From NCBI GenBank assembly GCA_964486725.1, contig CAZAOK010000004.1:1-64000 (forward strand): a stretch of DNA of 64,000 nucleotides, given 5' to 3'. The DNA is from M55B154 sp964486725. GTDB lineage: Bacteria; Spirochaetota; UBA4802; UB4802. Below are positions 27,911 through 36,395 of this stretch, one piece after another. Numbering within the stretch: the stretch's first letter is position 1; each line of letters opens with the position of its first letter. The notes under the pieces were generated by a model that was given only the letters and a program-made list of their open reading frames with translations, was not told where the DNA came from and did not search any database. The position numbers and the translations under genes were made by a program.

Positions 27911-28504
27911 CTATATCCAATCGATTATTCCTGTCTCCAGTGTCATCTTCCAGAACAGCCGAAGGGGAAACCCGATAACGTTGGAATATGATCCATTGAT
28001 TTCCCTGATAATTATATCTCCATGATCCTGTATAGCGTATGATCCTGCTTTATCCCTGTAGTGGATAAGGGAGAGGTACTTTTCAATTCTACTGTGATCA
28101 AGAGGGTTGAAAATAACATCGGTTGATTCTGAACCGGTGATTCTGCGGATGTCCCCCATATGCCTGAAGGCGAGGGTAACGCCGGAAATAACTTTATGGG
28201 TTTTCCCTGAAAGTTGTGTCAACATTTGTATGGCATCATCATGTCCTGAGGGTTTTCCAAGTATTTCATTTTCGATAGATACAATAGTATCAGAGGTTAT
28301 AAGTAAGGCCTTCTCTTTGTTGCAGGCGAGAACTTTATCAATAGACATGCTTTTTTGTAGTGCCAGACGTGTGACATGCTCCCTTGGAGATTCACCGGGC
28401 AGAATTGATTCGTCAATATGTGGACTAATTACGGTAATATCCTGAAAGAACATGGATAGTATTTCTAACCTGCGGGGAGATGATGAGCCAAGGAGTATTT
28501 TCAT
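27911..28504 (-). CDS. maf: Maf-family nucleotide pyrophosphatase
   Basis: A 197-aa protein starting ILLGSSSPRRLEILSMF, the Maf hallmark, with LITSDTIVSIENEILGKPSGHDDAIQMLTQLSGKTHKVISGVTL and DKAGSYAIQDHG. Maf enzymes hydrolyse non-canonical or methylated nucleoside triphosphates to monophosphates. The SDTIV motif suggests a YhdE-type (dTTP/UTP) rather than a YceF-type enzyme, with modest certainty. It follows the rel gene on the same strand, seven bases apart. Confidence 0.92.
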   Translation of the reverse strand: MKILLGSSSPRRLEILSMFFQDITVISPHIDESILPGESPREHVTRLALQKSMSIDKVLACNKEKALLITSDTIVSIENEILGKPSGHDDAIQMLTQLSGKTHKVISGVTLAFRHMGDIRRITGSESTDVIFNPLDHSRIEKYLSLIHYRDKAGSYAIQDHGDIIIREINGSYSNVIGFPLRLFWKMTLETGIIDWI

Positions 28505-28511
28505 GGATATT

Positions 28512-30554
28512 TTATTTCAGCACAACCTTTTCGTTTAACTTGTATACTTCCGTAATGTTTTTTAAGTTTTTCAGCCTGGAAATGATATCATTCAGATGTT
28601 CAACACTCTTGACTTCGAGAACAAATTTAAACAACGCGTTGTCTTTTGCCATCACCTGTGCTTCTGCCTTTAGTATATTGGTTTTTGACATACCAATTTC
28701 GTCTGCAACGTCTTTAAGCAGGTTGGGCCTGTCGAAACCATGTACTGCCAGTTTAACAGGATATGTGCTTTCTGAGCCTTCCCACAATACGTTTATAAAT
28801 CGTTCACTTTGAGTTTTGAGTTTTTGAATTGAAGGGCAAGTTTTTTTGTGTATGGTTATTCCCCGTCCCCTGGTAATGAAGCCGATAACATCATCTCCGG
28901 GGATAGGCTGACAACACTGCGAGAGACGTATCATAACATTGGAGGTACCTTCTATACTTACACCTGCATCTTTTTTGCTGGTAAAATTCTTTATCTTGAT
29001 CATCTCCTGTTCGGGTATGGTTACCTCGGCTGTTTTCTGGATCTGATCTTTCTTTTCCTTCTGTTCGCCTTCATGTTCGTCATCCCTGTGTGTCTCGGTG
29101 TTTTTTCTAAGCCAGTTTCGTATCTTGTACCTTGCATTAGATGATTTAACAAATTTCAACCATGCCTGTGAGGGGTGCCCTTTCTTGCTTGTCATGATCT
29201 CCACGATATCGCCGCTATTGAGCTCGGTTTTCAGGGGAACCATGTTATTGTTAACCTTGGCGCCTATGCAGTGATTTCCCACCTCTGTATGTATCATATA
29301 GGCGAAATCAACAGGGGTTGCACCTTTGGCAAGTTTTACTATTTTACCCCGGGGAGTAAATACAAAGATCTCATCTTCATATAAATCCATCTTGAGCTCT
29401 TTCATGAACTCGCGGGTGTCCTTGACTTCTTTTTGCCATTTGTTGATATCCTGAAGAATTGTAAGATTCTTGTATTCGTTCGTTATCCTGGCAGGCCCCT
29501 CCTTGTAAAGCCAGTGGGCGGCGATTCCCATCTCGGCGGTAGCATGCATTTCCCAGGTCCGAATCTGTATTTCCAGTGGATGTCCCCCCGGACCTACGAC
29601 GCTGGTATGCAGCGACTGGTACATGTTTGACTTGGGTACCGCGATGTAATCCTTGAAGCGGCCGGTAATTGGTGTCCAGAGGGTGTGAATGATACCAAGT
29701 ATTCCGTAACAGTCCCTGATCTCATCGGTAATTATGCGTATTGCCCGCAGGTCGAAGATATCATCGAAGGTTTTACCCTGGTAATGTATTTTCCGGTATA
29801 TTGAATAATAGTGCTTAACCCTGCCGTTTATCTGGGCGTTTATATTCATCTCCGCAAGATGCTTTTGAATGGTATCCCGAATATCATCGATGTAGGTCTC
29901 GATTTCATTGTGTCGCTGTTTTACGTTTTGAGCAATTTTTTCAAATTCATCGGCGTGCAGCACCATGAAGGCAAGGTCTTCAAGTTCTGAACGTACCTGG
30001 GACATCCCAAGCCGGCCTGCCATGGGGGCGTAGATATCACGCACCTCTTCTGCGATCCTTCGCTGCTTATGGGGTGGGTGAAACATTATAGTGCGCATAT
30101 TGTGAAGCTTGTCAGCAAGCTTAACGATAATTACTCTTACGTCTTTTATAGTAGCAAGAAGCATCTTTCTCAGGCTGTGCGCCTGCTCCTGGTGCCTTGT
30201 TCTTTTTTTCAATGACGATATTTTCGTGACACCGTCAACAAGTTGTGTTACTTCATCTCCGAACAGGCTGGACAATTCTTTCAGTGAGATTTCAGTATCC
30301 TCAACTACGTCGTGCAGCAAGGCAGCGGCAATAGTAATAGTATCCATTTTGAGGTTTGCAAGAATTATCGCCACTTCAAGTGGATGGATAATGAATGGTT
30401 CTCCTGAAAGACGTTCCTGGTTACGGTGGGCATTGTAGGCATAATCATAGGCTTTCCGCACAAGATCAACATCCGCGTCCGCATCATTGGCGTGTATAAT
30501 CTGGATAAGAGTGTCCAGGTCCCTGCTTTTTATTTTAAAATCAATCTGTGGCAT
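28512..30554 (-). CDS. Bifunctional (p)ppGpp synthetase/hydrolase (RelA/SpoT)
   Basis: A 680-aa long RSH protein. The N-terminal HD hydrolase domain shows the active motif ALLHDVVEDTEIS and KLADKLHNMRTI. The synthetase domain is seen in YYSIYRKIHYQGKTFDDIFDLRAIRIIT and YKDYIAVPKSNMYQSLHT (here RFKDYIAVPK). It continues with TGS (IFVFTPRGKIVKLAKGATPVDFAYMIHTEVG), a zinc-finger/CC region (RLSQCCQPIPGDDVIGFITRGRGITIHKKTC) and a C-terminal ACT domain. Both halves look active, so it is probably the single Rel of this organism, making and destroying the stringent alarmone. Confidence 0.95.
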   Translation of the reverse strand: MPQIDFKIKSRDLDTLIQIIHANDADADVDLVRKAYDYAYNAHRNQERLSGEPFIIHPLEVAIILANLKMDTITIAAALLHDVVEDTEISLKELSSLFGDEVTQLVDGVTKISSLKKRTRHQEQAHSLRKMLLATIKDVRVIIVKLADKLHNMRTIMFHPPHKQRRIAEEVRDIYAPMAGRLGMSQVRSELEDLAFMVLHADEFEKIAQNVKQRHNEIETYIDDIRDTIQKHLAEMNINAQINGRVKHYYSIYRKIHYQGKTFDDIFDLRAIRIITDEIRDCYGILGIIHTLWTPITGRFKDYIAVPKSNMYQSLHTSVVGPGGHPLEIQIRTWEMHATAEMGIAAHWLYKEGPARITNEYKNLTILQDINKWQKEVKDTREFMKELKMDLYEDEIFVFTPRGKIVKLAKGATPVDFAYMIHTEVGNHCIGAKVNNNMVPLKTELNSGDIVEIMTSKKGHPSQAWLKFVKSSNARYKIRNWLRKNTETHRDDEHEGEQKEKKDQIQKTAEVTIPEQEMIKIKNFTSKKDAGVSIEGTSNVMIRLSQCCQPIPGDDVIGFITRGRGITIHKKTCPSIQKLKTQSERFINVLWEGSESTYPVKLAVHGFDRPNLLKDVADEIGMSKTNILKAEAQVMAKDNALFKFVLEVKSVEHLNDIISRLKNLKNITEVYKLNEKVVLK

Positions 30555-30786
30555 ATCACCTGCATTTCATATACAAAGTTTTTGTTCTAATATAATAAAA
30601 TATTATTAGTTTTTCCATATAAAATTACCATATACAGTGTAGAAATCAAGCTTCATGTTGTCATTTCTTTTTTCTCACCACAGGGGCACTGAGAAACAGA
30701 GAGTCGCGTTTATAGCCCTGTAAGGATTACCACAGAGACGCCAAGTACGCTAAGTTCGCAAAGAAGAAGATGTTTATAAATATTTT
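30555..30786. other. Gene-free stretch with degenerate repeat sequence
   Basis: No coding frame is convincing between rel and MITE copy 2. At 30676-30765 two loosely similar segments (CCACAGGGGCACTGAGAAAC and CCACAGAGACGCCAAGTACG) lie in tandem, a type of sequence recurring in many bacterial intergenic regions. It may contain the rel promoter reading leftward. Confidence 0.4.
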
Positions 30787-30907
30787 GTAATTACTCAGCT
30801 GTCATGATTAAAAGTTTCAATTATCGTAAAATGAATAATAATATTATGGCTCCCCCGCCGAAGGCGGGGGGAGATGATCAATATTTTAGTCATAGCTGAG
30901 TAGTAAC
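30787..30907 (-). mobile_element. MITE copy 2 (shortened)
   Basis: A 121-bp copy of the palindromic element, in the opposite orientation to copies 1 and 3. Ends GTAATTACTCAGCTGTCATG and CATAGCTGAGTAGTAAC are well kept, and the GC-rich centre CTCCCCCGCCGAAGGCGGGG is present, but part of one arm is missing. No target duplication is seen (AATATTTT versus GGTTATTG). The right end abuts another dispersed repeat that begins at 30908. Confidence 0.8.
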
Positions 30908-30949
30908 GGTTATTGTTATAAAAATTATTTTCAATTCCCAATAATCCGG
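30908..30949. repeat. Second copy of a 43-bp dispersed repeat
   Basis: Bases 30908-30949 are the reverse complement of 16108-16150 apart from one base insertion in an A run. The repeat starts immediately after the end of MITE copy 2. Confidence 0.7.
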
Positions 30950-31087
30950 AAAGAGTGAATAAAAAAATTACCTCTGTTTATCTGTGCCCCTGCAGTGAAA
31001 TTTTTTTACTTAAGCATAAATGACATAATCCGATGTATTAATTAATCGATAGTTAGTAACACTCCTATTATTACATTTACCGGGTTT

Positions 31088-31131
31088 AAGGCTTTTGCAG
31101 ACGGCACTCCTGCAAAAGCCTTACATTTTTT
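31088..31131 (+). terminator. Orphan terminator-like hairpin upstream of tsaC
   Basis: A perfect 13-bp stem (AAGGCTTTTGCAG at 31088-31100 with 31110-31122), a 9-base loop and then ACATTTTTT. No gene ends before it on this strand for over 500 bases. It could end a small RNA or act as an attenuator of the tsaC operon, but may simply be a mobile repeat. Confidence 0.5.
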
Positions 31132-31239
31132 CTTGAATTTTTATGTCTCTTCATTGCTGCTGTATTTTATTTTTATTGAAGATGGATTGATAATATGTGT
31201 AACAATTTAACTGTCGTGATATCATAATGGGTGCGTGTA

Positions 31240-31851
31240 ATGATATTTGTTGTTAATGAACAAAATCCGCAAAAGCGCTTTATACAGAAAGCCAGTGATA
31301 TTCTGAAAGAGGGTGGGGTAATAATCTATCCTACGGATACCGTGTACGCGTATGGTTGTGATATTCAGGACAAACGCGCTATTGAAAAAATTTACCGTTT
31401 AAAAAAGATACACAGAAATAAACCACTGAGTTTTATATTTTCGGATATATCAGAAATGCACCAGTATGTTCGTAATGTTTCTGATAAAGCTTTTAAAATA
31501 ATGAGGAAGACTCTGCCGGGTCCGTATACATACATTTTTAAGGCTTCAAAGCTGGTTCCAAGAATTGCCATCACCAACCAGAAGACCATTGGCGTGAGGA
31601 TTCCTGCGAGCAATATCGCGCTTGAACTTGAGAGAACGCTTGGACGACCAATAATGTCAGCAAGTGTGAATACGTCATCCGGTGATTACATGGTAGATCC
31701 GGATGAACTTGAAAAGCAGTTTCGAAACGAAGTTGACCTGGTATTGAGTGTTGGTCCGCAAAAATCAGAAGTATCCACCATGGTTGACTTTTCACAGGGA
31801 GATGTTACAATACTGAGGAAAGGAAAAGGCGAACTCTTTTTTCTGGAGTAG
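31240..31851 (+). CDS. tsaC: L-threonylcarbamoyladenylate synthase (TsaC/Sua5/YrdC)
   Basis: A 203-aa enzyme making threonylcarbamoyl-AMP from threonine, bicarbonate and ATP, the first step of the t6A37 modification in ANN-decoding tRNAs. The YrdC domain is clear: KEGGVIIYPTDTVYAYGCDI, IYRLKKIHRNKPLSFIFSDI, PGPYTYIFKA and IGVRIPASNIALELERTLGRPIMSASVNTSG. The C-terminal Sua5 domain of longer homologues is absent. ATG 31240 is preferred to GTG 31231; neither has a strong ribosome site. Confidence 0.93.
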   Translation: MIFVVNEQNPQKRFIQKASDILKEGGVIIYPTDTVYAYGCDIQDKRAIEKIYRLKKIHRNKPLSFIFSDISEMHQYVRNVSDKAFKIMRKTLPGPYTYIFKASKLVPRIAITNQKTIGVRIPASNIALELERTLGRPIMSASVNTSSGDYMVDPDELEKQFRNEVDLVLSVGPQKSEVSTMVDFSQGDVTILRKGKGELFFLE

Positions 31852-31862
31852 GAGGATAAAAG

Positions 31863-32189
31863 ATGTCAGACGCAGTGATCCAGTTTTTGAAAAATCTTTT
31901 GGCAATTGCAATCTATATAGGCCTTGGTGCGATAGTATCATGGATTTTCTATACATTGAAGCGACGAGATCTTTTTGGTGGATACATCGGTGGTATGGTG
32001 GTAGGGGTCGTGGGTGCTCTCATTGGTGGATTTGTCCTTGATAAGCTTCTACTGGATATCGTTATTAGAATATTACAGTTTCTTGTATATGAAACAGGAG
32101 TTAATATAATCGCCGGGTTTATTGGTGGATATATAGCGGTATATATAATGAATAAGCTTAACCATGACAAGGAAAGAAAGCGTTACTGA
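31863..32189 (+). CDS. Small glycine-rich membrane protein (GlsB/YeaQ-like)
   Basis: A 108-aa protein with three or four hydrophobic helices rich in glycine: AIAIYIGLGAIVSWIFYTL, GGYIGGMVVGVVGALIGGFVL and VNIIAGFIGGYIAVYIM. The glycine-zipper pattern resembles the GlsB/YeaQ/YmgE transglycosylase-associated family, small inner-membrane proteins of stress responses. The match is loose. It starts 11 bases after tsaC, with GGAGG ahead, and overlaps the convergent radical SAM gene by seven bases. Confidence 0.7.
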   Translation: MSDAVIQFLKNLLAIAIYIGLGAIVSWIFYTLKRRDLFGGYIGGMVVGVVGALIGGFVLDKLLLDIVIRILQFLVYETGVNIIAGFIGGYIAVYIMNKLNHDKERKRY

Positions 32190-33841
32190 AATCCTGCCTT
32201 TATGGATTCACGGATGTCAATCTCCACGTTGGATAAATGTTTTTCTACTTGACCGTATGAAGCAAAGGGCCGCTTAAGAACGATATCCGAGGCTGTTGTT
32301 TTGCTGATGCCCGGTATTATCTCCAGTGCTTTTTTAGGTAGAAGGTTAATAACAATTGGATGAGGAAGCCCGGTAAGGGAGCGCTCGCGCTGGCCGGTGA
32401 TTATTACGCTTAGAAACTCTTTTAGTTTTACCGGAAGGGGAATGCGTATAGCTATGGCATAACTTTTCAGCTGTCGTCCCAGGGAATGATCATGATGGCG
32501 TTCTTCTATTCTTACATCACGCAGAATTGTTCCTGTGGGATATATCCGTTGCAGCATGGTGTGGTCAATATCCTCGCGTATTTTCTGACGGTAATAATCA
32601 TACCTGTTGCGTATCTTAGTGGATATATGATGACCGTCGGCTGCTGCAGGCGTTCCGGGAAAAGGTAATATGCTGCGTATGTTAATACGTTTCAAAAGCA
32701 GTCCTTCATCCAAAATTTCTTTCAGGTAATTATAGTTTATTTTAAAAGTTTCAGCTGTTTCGCCGGGAAGTCCATGTATGAGATTAATTCCAGGAAGTAA
32801 GGTATATTGTCCCCCCGTTTTAAATCCGCCACTCTCGTTAATAAGACGTACCACCTCCTTTACCTGCTCACCCGGTAATTTTAAATTGTTCTTTTTTATT
32901 ACGGTCGTGTCAAAAGATTCAACACCCAGGGGCAGCGTATCATCAGGGGTAACCGCATGTGCTATGGCTTCGATAATTTGCGAGGATTCACGGGGATAAT
33001 GAAAAATGGTGCCTGGATTGGCATTATCCACGTTTAGTATTTTTATCTGGCCAGCCTCTTTTCGGGATTGTAGTTCTTTAAAAAGGCTGGCAACCAGGCT
33101 AACCTCCGGTTTGGGAAAACCGAAGGTAAATTCATTCATGGTTGACTTATAGGCAATTATGTCGGCCTGCCTTCCGATTCTGAAGCGGGATATGCCCATT
33201 TTAATAAGGGTATCAACCTCTGTCAGTATTGACAACTGGTTGCGGTATTGCACGTCGCAGCTGTGTATGCTTTCTGAGCAGAATGAGCAATGGGATCTTC
33301 TGGGACATCCTCGATAGGTTTCGATCTCACATACGAGATGTGGAAAATCCGGGTGTTGGGTCACCATGTGAGCCCCGTACGCTGCCCATCGGTTTAGTTC
33401 TTCGTACGTTCTATTGCCGTATCCTTTTGAACCACGGGCATACTCATAGGCGAATTTTTCAATGTCGTTTGTACATAAATGAACCTTTTTTAAAATTACA
33501 TCATCCAGTGTATACGCTACCAGGCCGCCAATAGCAAATTCCAGGTGCGAATTGTTTTGCAGTATGGTATTGATTTCTGATACGGTGCCAATCCTGTAAC
33601 CAAGGTATTTTCCCGGTACCGCGGCACCGCCGATCAGTAAAACCATCCTGTATTCATTTTTAATAATGTAGTGACTGCCACGGATCATGTCTATGGTTAC
33701 ATAATCTATGTGGACCGGATCAATCCCCGCGTCAACCAACGCGCCATAAATATACCTGGGATAAGGAGAAAGAAAGGGGGGGACACCAAAGCAGGCCGGC
33801 TCATCAACGTAACAATCCAGTATAAGATATCCCCCACTCAT
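32183..33841 (-). CDS. Radical SAM protein with C-terminal helix-hairpin-helix
   Basis: A 552-aa protein. Residues 1-170 form an N-terminal domain resembling B12-binding-like folds seen in many radical SAM enzymes (LILDCYVDEPACFGVPPFLSPYPRYIYGALVDAG). The radical SAM core starts at the cluster motif Cys179-x5-Cys185-x2-Cys188 (YRGCPRRSHCSFCSE), an expanded spacing. LPGINLIHGLPGETAETF is a typical core strand. The C-terminal 50 residues (ALEIIPGISKTTASDIVLKRPFASYGQVEKHL) are a helix-hairpin-helix DNA-binding motif. The substrate is unknown. It is followed by two HD-domain genes on the same strand. Confidence 0.85.
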   Translation of the reverse strand: MSGGYLILDCYVDEPACFGVPPFLSPYPRYIYGALVDAGIDPVHIDYVTIDMIRGSHYIIKNEYRMVLLIGGAAVPGKYLGYRIGTVSEINTILQNNSHLEFAIGGLVAYTLDDVILKKVHLCTNDIEKFAYEYARGSKGYGNRTYEELNRWAAYGAHMVTQHPDFPHLVCEIETYRGCPRRSHCSFCSESIHSCDVQYRNQLSILTEVDTLIKMGISRFRIGRQADIIAYKSTMNEFTFGFPKPEVSLVASLFKELQSRKEAGQIKILNVDNANPGTIFHYPRESSQIIEAIAHAVTPDDTLPLGVESFDTTVIKKNNLKLPGEQVKEVVRLINESGGFKTGGQYTLLPGINLIHGLPGETAETFKINYNYLKEILDEGLLLKRINIRSILPFPGTPAAADGHHISTKIRNRYDYYRQKIREDIDHTMLQRIYPTGTILRDVRIEERHHDHSLGRQLKSYAIAIRIPLPVKLKEFLSVIITGQRERSLTGLPHPIVINLLPKKALEIIPGISKTTASDIVLKRPFASYGQVEKHLSNVEIDIRESIKAGFQ

Positions 33842-33842
33842 A

Positions 33843-34424
33843 TTACAGTGTTCTCAGCCGGGAGATTAGTTGTTCAAGATTGCCATTTACATTGCGCTGA
33901 AGTTTTTCTTCTATAAAATATATCATCCTGCTGTTTAAGAGTATTCGTTCCCGTCGTTCCGGGCTGGTTCCGTATCGATTAAGCAGGTCATTAACGCGCT
34001 GATCAACGGTGACAATTGTATGATGCATCACCCGTTTATCAGCGTAATATACAATTTCACGTTCTTCAACCGGCCCTTCCGGGTTGAAATTAGTAAAAAA
34101 AACGTGTTCGCCTACAATGTAGGCAATTTCCGGCATGTCAAGATTTCGAAGGAGTTCTGCCCCGGTTTTGTCATGGGGTTCACCAGTAGAAAGTCCCCGT
34201 GTTTTGGTGATATCATGCAGAAGGGATGCGGCAAGAAGCAGGTCACGGTTTACGGGATTCTCGTCATTCAGGTTATCAGCTATTGCCAGTGCAACGTTCA
34301 TAACCTGGCGTGAGTGTTCAACGATGTTGGGAAGCATCCTGAACTCATTCATCAGGTGATAGCATTCTTTTTCGTCTGGTATTTTTGGATAATTTTTATT
34401 CATGAAATAAACCGGTAACGGCAT
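33843..34424 (-). CDS. HD-domain phosphohydrolase
   Basis: A 193-aa protein with the HD pattern: LPNIVEHSRQVMNVALAIAD, then LLLAASLLHDITKTRGL (the HD pair), and GEHVFFTN. This is the small HDIG/YqeK-type architecture acting on nucleotides or cyclic dinucleotides; the substrate is unknown. The start is uncertain: ATG 34424, ten bases after the upstream gene's stop, is used; ATG 34403 (MNKNYPKI) is an alternative. Its stop lies one base from the start of the radical SAM gene, so the genes are co-translated. Confidence 0.8.
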   Translation of the reverse strand: MPLPVYFMNKNYPKIPDEKECYHLMNEFRMLPNIVEHSRQVMNVALAIADNLNDENPVNRDLLLAASLLHDITKTRGLSTGEPHDKTGAELLRNLDMPEIAYIVGEHVFFTNFNPEGPVEEREIVYYADKRVMHHTIVTVDQRVNDLLNRYGTSPERRERILLNSRMIYFIEEKLQRNVNGNLEQLISRLRTL

Positions 34425-34433
34425 TATTTTTTA

Positions 34434-35648
34434 TCAGTTAAAATAATCGAAAACCATGCCAAAATCAAGGTTGCCGATCTTCCGGCTCTTGTATTTCTCG
34501 TAAATACTTCGCCTGCCGTTTTCAAGGGCCTCGGGTTTTATACCGTATTTAATTGAGAGGGATGCCTCTATGAAGGCGGCAAGATCATCACAACCTTTCA
34601 GCATTATGCCATCGAGGGGATTCCATTTATCATGATTATACGTTGTGTTCATTTTTTCAACGGGTATATCATATTCTATGATTCCGTCACGCATTATCTT
34701 GTTGGTAAATTCATTTTCAGTAAAATAACGGATCTCTGAATGCCAGCTTTCGGGTATAAGTGGGTAAATTTTTTCTTCCGCCTGGATCTTTTCGTATTCT
34801 TTTATGATATCATCAAGTCCTTCAACTGATCTTTTAAGTGGTGAGACAATATCACGGGTGAGAACCTCGGGGAGGTCGTGAAAAAGCGAGGCGAAGAAAT
34901 TATTGTATATCCTCTGCCTGGTGAATCCTGCTTCCATTGAACAGAAATAACTCAGTATTGCAACTATCAGCATATGACCAAGCACGGAGGTATGGGGTAT
35001 CCTCGGGGTCTGCGCCCAGCGTTGTTGCAGGCGTAACTGGCCGCAAAGATTTATGAAACCTGAGATGTCCCTGTGCAGTAAAATTTTCTGAACTCCAACA
35101 AGGTCGTTGTGTTTTTCAATCTGGGCTTCTATCTCACCTTTTGTTTTGTCAATATCCTGCATGAACGAATTGCCGGGGTATATTAACCTGAATTCCCAGT
35201 TGGTGGCAAGATAATGGGCTGCCCGAAGAATTCTTTTTTCAACAACCGAGTAATTCTCGTTAAAAAAATATTCCTCGAACTTGTCACTGAATTCACCTGC
35301 AATGGTATTGATATCCCCCTGGAGTTCCTGCAGCACCCAGCGGTTCAGTTCATTTCCCTTTTCTTTCATGATTTTATGAAAAACCGGCGGCTTGATGTCG
35401 GTTACCACTACCCGGTGAAGAAATTCAATTATTCCGCCTTCAATGAGTTTTATCCAGTTAAATACATGGCTGCCTGATTCTGATTCATACCTGGCGATCA
35501 CGTAGGCGATGATCATTTTATGAGCCTGCTTGTCAAGTTCTGTAAGCTCTGCTGGCCGAAGATGATCATTCCATCGCTGAATGCTGGCCGCCTGATGTAT
35601 CCACTCTATTGCACCCTTGCTGAACATCCATGCCTCCATTATGATCAT
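34434..35648 (-). CDS. HD-domain protein, about 404 aa
   Basis: A large protein with a helical N-terminal region (EAWMFSKGAIEWIHQAASIQRWNDHLRPAELTELDKQAHKM), repeating in the second half as a second HD-like block: RWAQTPRIPHTSVLGHMLIVAILSYFC, then NNFFASLFHDLPEVLTRDIVSPLKRS with the HD pair, a pattern like the YfbR/5'-nucleotidase HD_3 family, and KGCDDLAAFIEAS near the end. It may dephosphorylate nucleotides. The frame stays open to 35798, but a start at 35648 leaves room for a promoter before the divergent flavin reductase gene. No strong ribosome site decides it. Confidence 0.65.
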   Translation of the reverse strand: MIIMEAWMFSKGAIEWIHQAASIQRWNDHLRPAELTELDKQAHKMIIAYVIARYESESGSHVFNWIKLIEGGIIEFLHRVVVTDIKPPVFHKIMKEKGNELNRWVLQELQGDINTIAGEFSDKFEEYFFNENYSVVEKRILRAAHYLATNWEFRLIYPGNSFMQDIDKTKGEIEAQIEKHNDLVGVQKILLHRDISGFINLCGQLRLQQRWAQTPRIPHTSVLGHMLIVAILSYFCSMEAGFTRQRIYNNFFASLFHDLPEVLTRDIVSPLKRSVEGLDDIIKEYEKIQAEEKIYPLIPESWHSEIRYFTENEFTNKIMRDGIIEYDIPVEKMNTTYNHDKWNPLDGIMLKGCDDLAAFIEASLSIKYGIKPEALENGRRSIYEKYKSRKIGNLDFGMVFDYFN

Positions 35649-35826
35649 GTACACTGGTAAACAGTCTACATACCACCCTCCAGATGTCAGTAACATTTTT
35701 TCATTTGCCAGTGAACATAGCGACTTCGCGGTGATCCTGAAGAGTAATCGGTGCTGATAAAATAATACTTGCAACAGGGCAATATATATATGCATCATAA
35801 TGAAAAATTAATTACAAGGAGTGGGC

Positions 35827-36330
35827 ATGAGTTTGAAAAGAATTGATGCTGCTGACATTACTGATAATCCATTCTCCCTTATCGGTGAGGACTGGATGCT
35901 GATAACCTCCGGTACGTTAGATTCTCATAACATGATGACAGCGTCATGGGGAGGACTGGGGATACTCTGGCATAAACCGGTAAGCTTTATATTTATCCGG
36001 CCCCAGCGGCATACTTTTAACTTCGTGGAAAGTAACGACGTGTATACCCTGAATTTTTTTAACGAGAAGCACCGGGAGGTGCTGAAATATTGCGGAAGCC
36101 GTTCAGGACGGGATGTAAATAAAACCAGGGAAACCGGCCTGACCCCCATGGAGTCAGAAAACGGCTGTGTGTATTTCGAAGAATCCCGGCTGGTGATAGA
36201 ATGCCGAACCATATACTACCAGGACATAGATCCCGCGCATTTCCTGTCACCGGATATTGAGAAATTATATAATAATGACTATCACAGGATGTACGTTGGT
36301 GAAGTGATACAGTGCCTTTCAACGGGGTAA
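35827..36330 (+). CDS. Flavin reductase family protein
   Basis: A 167-aa FMN-binding split-barrel protein with the characteristic start ITDNPFSLIGEDWMLITSGTLDSHNMMTASWGGLGILWHKPVSFIFIRPQRHTFNFVESNDVYTLNF. This fold binds FMN and passes electrons; in anaerobes many members act in oxygen protection or with monooxygenases. AAGGAG lies six bases before ATG 35827. It is followed after 65 bases by the protease gene below. Confidence 0.85.
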   Translation: MSLKRIDAADITDNPFSLIGEDWMLITSGTLDSHNMMTASWGGLGILWHKPVSFIFIRPQRHTFNFVESNDVYTLNFFNEKHREVLKYCGSRSGRDVNKTRETGLTPMESENGCVYFEESRLVIECRTIYYQDIDPAHFLSPDIEKLYNNDYHRMYVGEVIQCLSTG

Positions 36331-36395
36331 TACTATGAGTCAACTTCTTCACCGGGGTGGTGTGCCGGCAACAGCCAGAATGCATGGAGATGGAA

